From NCBI GenBank assembly GCA_903879875.1, contig CAIRNC010000460.1, positions 1 to 5,236 on the forward strand: a DNA stretch of 5,236 nucleotides. Reading direction: 5' to 3'. Position numbers and translations under genes: made by a program. The notes below the pieces were generated by a model. It did not search any database. It saw only the letters and a list, made by a program, of their open reading frames with translations, and was not told the DNA's origin. Below, one piece after another: positions 1-5,236 of this stretch; within the stretch, counting starts at the first letter, position 1; every line of letters begins with the position of its first letter. Source of the DNA: an uncultured Bacteroidota bacterium. GTDB taxonomy: Bacteria; Bacteroidota; Bacteroidia; Flavobacteriales; Flavobacteriaceae.

Positions 1-11
1 AATTTAATACA

Positions 12-47
12 ATTGAAAAATAGAATATAAAACAGTATATTTTCAAT
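12..47 (-). terminator. Possible weak intrinsic terminator after the GIN-domain gene
   Basis: Positions 12-19 (ATTGAAAA) and 40-47 (TTTTCAAT) are perfect 8-bp inverted arms. Inside them TATA at 26-29 can pair with TATA at 36-39 around a 6-base loop, leaving a one-sided 6-base bulge. The structure begins about 20 bases past the stop codon of the leftward gene. It is almost entirely A/T and has no clean U-tract immediately after it on the minus strand, so it is a weak candidate. Nothing else is visible in positions 1-68. Confidence 0.3.
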
Positions 48-68
48 CAATATCCTAACTATTCTAGG

Positions 69-902
69 CTATTTAATAGATTTTTTGTATAAAATAGCAC
101 TGTCAATAAATTTCTTTAAATCAATTTTTGGTTCTCCAAATAATTGAATTTCAGTAGTTCCACTAGCTTCAATGCTCATCGTTTTTTGAACTAAAACGGT
201 ACAATAGGAATTACCTTCAGCTATCAAAGCCATATTTTTTGCTGTAATTTTTTTGCCATTAAAATTCGTGTTATTGTCCAATCTCAATTTCATGTCAATC
301 ACATCTCCTTCAACAACGGCCTTTGCTTTTTGATATAAATCAAGTTTTAATTCTGTAGCCGAAATCAGTGCTTTTAAGTCGGAATTTTTACTTAAAATAA
401 TACTGGCGGTTTCTGATTTTGAATTGGTTTCAATATGAGATTTGTCATCGGCAATGATGGTAACATTTTTAGAATTAAGATTCAAATACATTTTAGCTTC
501 ATTAAGACACTTGAAACTAATTTCATTTAGTTTCATTTCTTCCAACACATTAATTTTAGAATTGTCTTTGGCAACTACTGATTTAAAACTATCTGTATAA
601 GTAACTCTAACGCTGAATTTTTTGAAGATAGAAATTACTTTGTCCATATAAACAATCAAAGTGTTTCCGTTCATTTTCAAACCAATAGCGTTTTGTAGAT
701 TGTCATCGGCTTCTAATTCGACACCATTTTTATCCCCTTTGATTAAAGAAATTTCAACATCATCTAGCACTTCAATAGCGTCAAAACTGTCTACTTTTTT
801 TTGTTCGATAGTAACTATTTTTGAACCTTTTATTTTTGCTTTTTCTTGGCTAAAACTTAATGTAACAATTAATATTAGGGCGATAGTGAAACTTTTTTTC
901 AT
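69..902 (-). CDS. Exported DUF2807 / putative auto-transporter adhesin head GIN-domain protein
   Basis: This encodes a 277-residue envelope protein of unknown function. Residues 1-18 form a signal peptide: K2-K3, a hydrophobic stretch from about F5 to L15, then S-F-S before Q19-E20. The likely mature N-terminus is Gln19. Residues from about 39 to 260 fit the DUF2807 (GIN) family. They open with an F-D-A-I-E-V-type strand, continue as short alternating hydrophobic/polar strands rich in Asn, Asp, Ser and Lys, and end with an S-G-T-T-E-I-Q-L-F-G-E-P segment (247-258), the usual close of this family. Such proteins are thought to fold as right-handed beta-helices; 'adhesin head' is a database label and no adhesion role is shown here. 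There is no lipobox and no type IX C-terminal sorting domain, so it is probably periplasmic or loosely envelope-associated. The ATG at 902 is chosen because the signal peptide begins directly there. The gene lies 74 bp downstream of the DCC gene and has its own candidate promoter. Confidence 0.85.
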   Translation of the reverse strand: MKKSFTIALILIVTLSFSQEKAKIKGSKIVTIEQKKVDSFDAIEVLDDVEISLIKGDKNGVELEADDNLQNAIGLKMNGNTLIVYMDKVISIFKKFSVRVTYTDSFKSVVAKDNSKINVLEEMKLNEISFKCLNEAKMYLNLNSKNVTIIADDKSHIETNSKSETASIILSKNSDLKALISATELKLDLYQKAKAVVEGDVIDMKLRLDNNTNFNGKKITAKNMALIAEGNSYCTVLVQKTMSIEASGTTEIQLFGEPKIDLKKFIDSAILYKKSIK

Positions 903-927
903 GTATAGTTTTTAATTGATTCTTTGT

Positions 928-961
928 CAAAAATAGAAAAAAAAATCAATTCTATTTTCAA
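928..961 (-). promoter_or_regulatory. Candidate Bacteroidetes-type promoter for the GIN-domain gene
   Basis: Read on the minus strand, 935-928 is TATTTTTG, a perfect match to the Bacteroidetes -7 consensus TAnnTTTG. A TTG at 961-959 lies 23 bp upstream of it, at the long end of the accepted -33 spacing. Transcription would start roughly 20 nt before the ATG at 902. The spacer contains a run of nine A (T on the coding strand) at 937-945. In DNA this A/T-rich such a match can arise by chance, so confidence is moderate. Confidence 0.5.
930..958. repeat. 9-bp inverted repeat between the DCC and GIN-domain genes
   Basis: AAAATAGAA at 930-938 is the exact reverse complement of TTCTATTTT at 950-958, with an 11-base loop. 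On the minus strand it lies 19 to 47 bases past the DCC stop codon, so it could act as a weak terminator for the mutS2-DCC transcript. It also overlaps the candidate -7 box and spacer of the downstream gene. The stem has a single G/C pair, so any RNA hairpin would be weak. Confidence 0.4.
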
Positions 962-976
962 TTTTTAAGTTTAGTT

Positions 977-1399
977 TTACAATTTACTTAAAAATTTTTC
1001 TTTTAAAGCCTCAGTAGGTAGCAAACATTGTTCTTTTTTGCCGTACCATTTATAGCGGTTTTTAGCCACATAGTCGTAAACTAAATTTCTAATTTTGGTT
1101 GGAATTAATTTAAATACAGTTGCTAAAGTAAAAAGTCCACTTAGGTTGTTTGCAATAATAATCGCAGCTGATGATTTGTAATAATAGGCTACTCCTGGTT
1201 CGTAAAGTACTACGCTATCGATGTTTTTGTTATTTATTCCAATGTGATTTAGTATTTTTTGTCCCAAATCAGATTGAATGGCTACAAATCTAAAAATGTC
1301 TTTTTTGTCGTGTTTGATGACATATTGCACAGAAGCATCACATAAATTGCAAACTCCATCAAAGAGGATGATTTTTTTGCCTTTTGGAAAATCAATCAT
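977..1399 (-). CDS. DCC-family thiol-disulfide oxidoreductase-like protein (DUF393)
   Basis: This encodes 140 residues, a normal length for the DCC family (PF04134, related to Bacillus YuxK). The defining motif is near the N-terminus: a hydrophobic strand I10-I11-L12-F13, then D14-G15-V16-C17-N18-L19-C20-D21, giving the D-x-x-C-x-x-C signature that resembles a thioredoxin-type active site. A second conserved patch is R115-Y116-K117-W118-Y119-G120 followed by C125 and P128. There is no signal peptide and no convincing membrane segment, so the protein is probably cytosolic. The family is predicted to do dithiol/disulfide chemistry, but substrate and partners are unknown to me. Start: the ATG at 1399 lies 15 bp after the mutS2 stop and leaves only a short leader before the first strand. 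The tight spacing suggests co-transcription with mutS2, which need not mean a shared function. Confidence 0.9.
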   Translation of the reverse strand: MIDFPKGKKIILFDGVCNLCDASVQYVIKHDKKDIFRFVAIQSDLGQKILNHIGINNKNIDSVVLYEPGVAYYYKSSAAIIIANNLSGLFTLATVFKLIPTKIRNLVYDYVAKNRYKWYGKKEQCLLPTEALKEKFLSKL

Positions 1400-1414
1400 A
1401 AATTTAGTTTTAAA

Positions 1415-3586
1415 TTATTTTTTCAAATTTTCAACAAATTCTAATACTTCCAAACTCACAGTTGAAGTAAATATACCATAATTGACTATCGCTTTGTTTT
1501 TTTCGATTTTGTCAATTGTACCAATAGATTTACCGTCATACATTCGAACTCTATCACCCACTTTTAATAATGGTTTTGGTTTTTCTACAACCAAATTGGC
1601 TTTGAGTTTTTTCTCTTTTTTGGCAACACGAATCGCTTCAACTTTTACAGTAACTTCTTCAATAATTTCTTTTTTCTTTTCTTTTATAATTTTAATTTCT
1701 TTGGCAGAAGTCTTTATTCTTTTGGAATTTTCGATTTCGATAATCTTTAAAAACTCCCCTAAAAGTTCTTTTTTGTTTTTATTGTTGAAATATTTTCCTG
1801 CCAAATCATCAATTTTTTGACCAATGTAGATCAGTTTTTGATTGCTATCATATAACTCTTGGTAGCTTTCTAATTTTTGCTTTATTTTTACATTAATGGT
1901 TTCCATTTTTTGGCTTTCTTCACGGGCTTTGGTTTCTTCAACTTTTAGAATTTGTGATGTTTTTTCCATTTTAGAACGCTCTTTTTGTAACGTAGCAATG
2001 GTTTTATCAAAACGCACTTTTCCGACCTCAATTTTCTTTTTGGCACGATTAATTAACCCAAAAGGAATGCCGTTTTTTTGTGCCACTTCAAATGTAAAAG
2101 AGCTTCCTGCCTGGCCTAAAGCCAATTTGTACATGGGTTCTAATGATTTTTCATCAAACATCATATTGGCATTAGTTGCAAAAGGCAATTCGTTTGCTAA
2201 AATCTTTAGATTGGAATAATGAGTCGTTATAATTCCAAAAGCTTCTCGATGGTAAAACTCTTCCAAGAAAATTTCGGCTAAAGCACCACCCAATTCTGGG
2301 TCAGAACCAGTACCGAATTCATCAATCAAGAACATGGTTTTTTTGTTGCACTTTTTTAAAAAATAGTTCATATTTTTCAATCGATAACTGTAAGTACTTA
2401 AATGATTTTCAATGGATTGATTGTCTCCAATATCGGTAAGAATTCGGTCAAACAAAAATGTTTCACTGCGTTCGTGAACAGGAATAAGCATACCTGATTG
2501 CAACATCAATTGTAATAACCCCACTGTTTTCAATGAAATAGTTTTTCCTCCAGCATTAGGTCCAGAAATGACAATAATTCTGTTTTCTTGATGCAATTCT
2601 ATGGTTTGTGGATGTGTTATTTCGTTTTTTTGTTTGTTGTTCAAATAAAGAATAGGGTGGTAGGCATCTCGAAAATAAAGCCGCCTTTCTTCCGTAATTT
2701 GAGGAAGTATGCCGTTGATTCGAGTGGCATATTTTGCTTTTGCAGCAATGACATCGATATCACTCAAAAACTCTTGATATTGAATAATTAAGGGTAAATA
2801 AGGTCTGATTTCGTTGGATAATTGTTTTAATATCCGAGTGATTTCTTCTTTTTCTTCGTATTCTAAATTGCTTAATTCCCGAGAATATTTTAAAGTAGTT
2901 TCGGGTTCAATATAGGCAATGCTACCTGTTTTTGAGCTTCCCAAAATAGAGCCTTTCACTTTTCGACGGTACATCGCTAAAACGGCTAAAACTCTACGAT
3001 TTTGAACAAAACTTTCTTTTATTTCGTCTAGATAACCTAAAGAAATGTATTGCGTTAATGCCATTCCAAAACTTTGATTCACTTTGCCTCGAACCACATT
3101 CATATCTCGGCGAATATTCAATAAATCGGGTGAAGCATTATCTTTTATTTCTCCATATTTATCAACAACTTCATCTACTTTTTTGATAATTTCTTTTGTT
3201 AATTCTACTTCTGAAGCTTTACTGCTTAGGTAAGGATAATAGTCTTCGAATTTTTTAAAATAGGTCAAAAGTAGGTTTACAGTCTCTGAAATAGTGGCTA
3301 TTTTTCTAAAACTTCCCACTTCTAAAAAGCTATTTTCGATAGCCAAAAATCTGATTTCATGAGCAATAGTGTCAAATCCATGGTTTGGAATTGCATTGTT
3401 ATTCTGAAATGAGGATAGGTATTCCGAAGTTTGGTATAAGGAAGCCATAAGTGGCACCTTATCTTGGAACGGTTTTATAACTATTGCTTTTTGCTTCCCT
3501 AAATCGGTGTTACAAATGGAAGCAATCGTTTCTAAAACGGTAGGAAATTGAAGATCTTGGAGTGTTTTTTCTGTAATTGAAATCAT
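1415..3586 (-). CDS. mutS2: MutS2-family ATPase lacking the C-terminal Smr domain
   Basis: This encodes 723 residues. The N-terminus (I-T-E-K-T-L, then L-E-T-I-A-S) is typical of MutS2, and the mismatch-binding N-terminal domains of MutS1 are absent. Residues up to about 300 form the helical core and clamp. The ABC-type ATPase follows: Walker A G342-P-N-A-G-G-K-T349, the D385-I-G-D-N-Q-S segment, Walker B ending I421-D422-E423-F-G-T-G-S, and the T454-T455-H456 switch. A Lys/Glu-rich, probably coiled-coil stretch spans about 515-660. The end (about 675-718) is a KOW-like beta domain beginning V-G-D-R-V. Usual MutS2 proteins are near 780 residues and finish with an Smr nuclease domain; none is present, and the stop codon follows the KOW-like part directly. 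In other bacteria MutS2 is linked to suppression of recombination or to rescue of collided ribosomes; which applies here is not visible. It heads the leftward mutS2-DCC unit and is divergent from ung. Confidence 0.93.
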   Translation of the reverse strand: MISITEKTLQDLQFPTVLETIASICNTDLGKQKAIVIKPFQDKVPLMASLYQTSEYLSSFQNNNAIPNHGFDTIAHEIRFLAIENSFLEVGSFRKIATISETVNLLLTYFKKFEDYYPYLSSKASEVELTKEIIKKVDEVVDKYGEIKDNASPDLLNIRRDMNVVRGKVNQSFGMALTQYISLGYLDEIKESFVQNRRVLAVLAMYRRKVKGSILGSSKTGSIAYIEPETTLKYSRELSNLEYEEKEEITRILKQLSNEIRPYLPLIIQYQEFLSDIDVIAAKAKYATRINGILPQITEERRLYFRDAYHPILYLNNKQKNEITHPQTIELHQENRIIVISGPNAGGKTISLKTVGLLQLMLQSGMLIPVHERSETFLFDRILTDIGDNQSIENHLSTYSYRLKNMNYFLKKCNKKTMFLIDEFGTGSDPELGGALAEIFLEEFYHREAFGIITTHYSNLKILANELPFATNANMMFDEKSLEPMYKLALGQAGSSFTFEVAQKNGIPFGLINRAKKKIEVGKVRFDKTIATLQKERSKMEKTSQILKVEETKAREESQKMETINVKIKQKLESYQELYDSNQKLIYIGQKIDDLAGKYFNNKNKKELLGEFLKIIEIENSKRIKTSAKEIKIIKEKKKEIIEEVTVKVEAIRVAKKEKKLKANLVVEKPKPLLKVGDRVRMYDGKSIGTIDKIEKNKAIVNYGIFTSTVSLEVLEFVENLKK

Positions 3587-3608
3587 TTAGCGTACATTCT
3601 TTTCGCTA

Positions 3609-3616
3609 CAAAAATA
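3609..3616 (-). promoter_or_regulatory. Candidate -7 box for mutS2
   Basis: On the minus strand 3616-3609 reads TATTTTTG, a perfect TAnnTTTG match ending 22 bases before the mutS2 ATG, so the leader would be about 15-20 nt. No TTG occurs at the expected -33 distance; only a GTG (complement of 3636-3638) lies there. A small inverted repeat, TAGCG at 3588-3592 and CGCTA at 3604-3608, sits between this box and the start codon. Confidence 0.45.
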
Positions 3617-3716
3617 AGATTATTTAAATCAGTTTCACAGCGAAAAACGACAGATATATTGAAACTCATTTATTATTTTAGCAAAAGCTATATTAGTAAT
3701 AAGTAGTAACTTCATT

Positions 3717-3724
3717 TATCTTTG
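3717..3724 (+). promoter_or_regulatory. Candidate -7 box for ung
   Basis: TATCTTTG at 3717-3724 matches the Bacteroidetes -7 consensus TAnnTTTG exactly and ends 17 bases before the ung ATG at 3742. The predicted leader is very short, around 10 nt, and A/T-only, with no Shine-Dalgarno sequence, which is usual for this phylum. No TTG is seen at the expected -33 distance; a TTA at 3693-3695 is the nearest resemblance. Confidence 0.45.
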
Positions 3725-3741
3725 TATCAAAATATTTTTAT

Positions 3742-4410
3742 ATGATTGAAATACTTCAACCTTCATGGCAAGCTGTTTTATCGGACGAGCTTCAAAAACC
3801 CTATTTTGAAGAACTGCTTATAAAAGTAAATGAAGAATATGCAACTACTGTTTGTTATCCCCCGAAAGAGTTGCTTTTTGAGGCTTTTAATCAATGTTCT
3901 TTTGAGGATTTAAAAGTGGTAATCATTGGACAAGATCCCTATCATGGTGATGGTGAAGCCAACGGATTGTCTTTTTCTGTGAATGATGGAGTGAAAATTC
4001 CACCCTCATTACGCAACATTTTCAGGGAAATTAATGTCGATTTAGAAACGCTTTTTCTTCCTTCTTCTGGAAATTTAGTGCGTTGGGCACAGCAAGGTGT
4101 TTTACTTTTAAATGCTTCTTTGTCGGTTCAAAAAGACAATCCTAACAGTCACAAACATTTGTCTTGGGCCACTTTTACAGATGCTGTGGTACAAAAAATA
4201 GCAACTGAAAAAGAAAATGTTGTCTTTTTACTTTGGGGTAGTTTTGCTCAAAAGAAAGGCATCAAAATTGACCGTTCAAAACATTTAGTTTTAACTTCGG
4301 GGCATCCATCTCCAATGAGTGCGAATCAAGGAAAATGGTTTGGCAACAAGCATTTTAGTCAAACCAATGCGTATTTAAAATCAAATAATAAATCGGAAAT
4401 TGATTGGTAA
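3742..4410 (+). CDS. ung: Uracil-DNA glycosylase, family 1
   Basis: This encodes 222 residues, close to the 229 of the E. coli enzyme. It removes uracil from DNA, whether from cytosine deamination or dUMP incorporation, leaving an abasic site for base-excision repair in the cytoplasm. All family-1 motifs are present: the water-activating loop G63-Q-D65-P-Y67-H-G with catalytic Asp65 and thymine-excluding Tyr67; Phe78 in G-L-S-F-S for uracil stacking; the Pro-rich I86-P-P-S-L loop; L-L-L-N124-A-S with the uracil-specifying Asn; and the minor-groove loop H188-P-S-P-M-S with catalytic His188. These sit one residue after their E. coli counterparts (64, 66, 77, 123, 187). The intercalating Leu of E. 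coli (191) is Met192 here, a conservative change. The start is the first ATG after a good -7 box. The gene is divergent from mutS2 and its stop lies 6 bp from the convergent cyclotransferase gene. Confidence 0.97.
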   Translation: MIEILQPSWQAVLSDELQKPYFEELLIKVNEEYATTVCYPPKELLFEAFNQCSFEDLKVVIIGQDPYHGDGEANGLSFSVNDGVKIPPSLRNIFREINVDLETLFLPSSGNLVRWAQQGVLLLNASLSVQKDNPNSHKHLSWATFTDAVVQKIATEKENVVFLLWGSFAQKKGIKIDRSKHLVLTSGHPSPMSANQGKWFGNKHFSQTNAYLKSNNKSEIDW

Positions 4411-4416
4411 ATTAAT

Positions 4417-5236
4417 TTATTCCACAACCTTAATTTCAAACATTTTGTCCCAATTTTTTCCAGTTACAAAAATAGTTTTGGTTATAGGGTTATAGGCTAT
4501 TCCGTTTAAAACATCTTCTTTTTTAGCTTTCACCGATTTTCTTAATTCAGCCATATTCAAAATGCCTTCAACGGCTCCGGTAGCTGGATTTACCACAGCA
4601 ATAGCATCTCTAGTCCAAATATTACAATAGATTTTTCCGTTAATCCATTCTAGTTCGTTTACACTTTTTATTTTATCACTACCTGCATAAACATTGATGT
4701 AATCTATCATTTTTTGAGTGTCAGGATTCATTTTCCAAATCTTTTCGGTACCGTCTGATTGATAGATATACGTTCCATCATTGGTCATTCCCCAACCTTC
4801 AATTTTTTTGTCATAAGTAAATGTTTTTTCAAGCTTTAAAGTGGTTTCATCATAAATAAAACCGGTTTCTTCTTGCCAAGTCAATTGATACATTTTATGA
4901 TTAATGAATGTAATTCCTTCACCAAAATATTTTGCATCTAAGTCAATTTGAGTGGCTACTTTACCAGTTTTATAATCGTATTTTCTAAAATAAGATGTTC
5001 CTTTTTGACCAGTACTTTCAAACAAATCTCCATTATGAAATTCTAAACCTTCGGTAAAGGACAAAGTATCATGTGCAAAGGTATTAACAATCGTATATTT
5101 CAATAGTTTTGGTTGCACATTCGAAACCATTTCAACTCTGCTTGTAATTTCTTTAGCCGCTGAATCGCCTTCAAAATAAACCAATGCTTTCAAGTTTTGA
5201 TAACCCAATTTGGCGTCTTTTAGATTGAAATCTACT
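4417..5236 (-). CDS. Glutaminyl-peptide cyclotransferase, plant/bacterial type (5' end outside the window)
   Basis: The frame is open from the stop at 4417-4419 to the right edge, giving 272 visible residues, and the true start is off-window. A TTG at 5206-5208 could be taken as a start, but the frame reads on through it with family-like sequence (D-F-N-L-K-D-A-K before L-G-Y-Q-N), so I treat it as internal. The enzyme cyclises N-terminal Gln to pyroglutamate, releasing ammonia. Counting visible residues from 5235, about 1-48 appear to be the end of a beta-rich, Ig-like N-terminal region seen in Bacteroidetes members. The rest is the five-bladed propeller of PF05096. Motifs are F60-T-E-G-L, Y103-F-G-E106-G, L-T-W120, E146-G-W148-G, S-D-G-T (160-163), N193-E-L-E, N-I-W207, L-N-G-I-A (243-247) and T-G-K260-N-W. 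Their spacing agrees with the papaya enzyme's active-site residues as I recall them. The missing N-terminus should hold a signal or lipoprotein peptide. Confidence 0.92.
   Translation of the reverse strand, partial: VDFNLKDAKLGYQNLKALVYFEGDSAAKEITSRVEMVSNVQPKLLKYTIVNTFAHDTLSFTEGLEFHNGDLFESTGQKGTSYFRKYDYKTGKVATQIDLDAKYFGEGITFINHKMYQLTWQEETGFIYDETTLKLEKTFTYDKKIEGWGMTNDGTYIYQSDGTEKIWKMNPDTQKMIDYINVYAGSDKIKSVNELEWINGKIYCNIWTRDAIAVVNPATGAVEGILNMAELRKSVKAKKEDVLNGIAYNPITKTIFVTGKNWDKMFEIKVVE

Noticed and set aside
9..29. Repeat shared between 9-29 and the reverse complement of about 943-965 (AATTGAAAA(A)TAGAAT)
   Set aside because: The match is short, needs an indel and consists almost only of A/T, so chance similarity in A/T-rich spacers is the simpler explanation.
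69..902. Type IX-secreted adhesin
   Set aside because: No C-terminal sorting domain is visible; the C-terminus is the ordinary end of a GIN domain followed by a short Lys-rich tail.
661..2791. Plus-strand open frames at 661-915, 1278-1481, 1482-1820, 1896-2219 and 2588-2791
   Set aside because: Each lies wholly or largely antisense to a well-supported minus-strand gene, encodes Phe/Ser/Ile-rich sequence typical of reversed A/T-rich coding DNA, and shows no family motif.
1415..3586. Classical mismatch-repair MutS1
   Set aside because: The mismatch-recognition N-terminal domains are absent, the N-terminus is of MutS2 type, and the C-terminal coiled coil plus KOW-like module fits MutS2.
5206..5208. 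TTG as the start codon of the glutaminyl cyclase
   Set aside because: The frame stays open to the window edge and the residues before it continue a family-like strand pattern; starting here would also leave the enzyme without an export signal.
1..5236. Mobile elements, CRISPR, tRNA/rRNA, riboswitch, defence or toxin-antitoxin system
   Set aside because: No transposase, spaced direct repeats, cloverleaf-like or conserved RNA elements were seen, and nearly all of the window is filled by five recognisable genes.

Overview
The window looks like chromosomal DNA of a low-GC Bacteroidetes bacterium, most likely Flavobacterium or a close relative. The evidence is strongly A/T-rich intergenic DNA, no clear Shine-Dalgarno sequences, Bacteroidetes-type -7 promoter boxes (TAnnTTTG), a signal peptide with Gln at the likely +1 position, and protein sequences that resemble flavobacterial family members. 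The assignment rests on reading the sequence, not on a database search.

Layout, left to right. Positions 1-68 hold no gene, only an inverted repeat that may be a weak terminator. Three genes then run on the minus strand, in transcription order mutS2 (3586-1415), a DCC-family thiol-disulfide oxidoreductase-like protein (1399-977) and an exported DUF2807/GIN-domain protein (902-69). The first two are 15 bp apart and look co-transcribed. The third follows a 74-bp gap that carries its own candidate promoter and an inverted repeat. A 155-bp divergent intergenic region (3587-3741) has a -7 box facing each way, one for mutS2 and one for ung, the uracil-DNA glycosylase gene on the plus strand (3742-4410). 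Six bases after ung, a convergent gene on the minus strand encodes a plant-type glutaminyl-peptide cyclotransferase. Its 5' end lies beyond the right edge of the window.

These are mostly housekeeping genes: DNA repair or nucleic-acid surveillance (ung, mutS2), a small cytosolic redox-like protein, an envelope protein and a periplasmic or lipoprotein modifying enzyme. I see no mobile element, CRISPR array, RNA gene, phage gene or defence system, and no sign of a previously undescribed system. The points most worth a second look are the lack of a C-terminal Smr nuclease domain in MutS2, the co-occurrence of a glutaminyl cyclase with an exported protein predicted to begin with Gln, and an A9 tract inside the candidate promoter of the GIN-domain gene.
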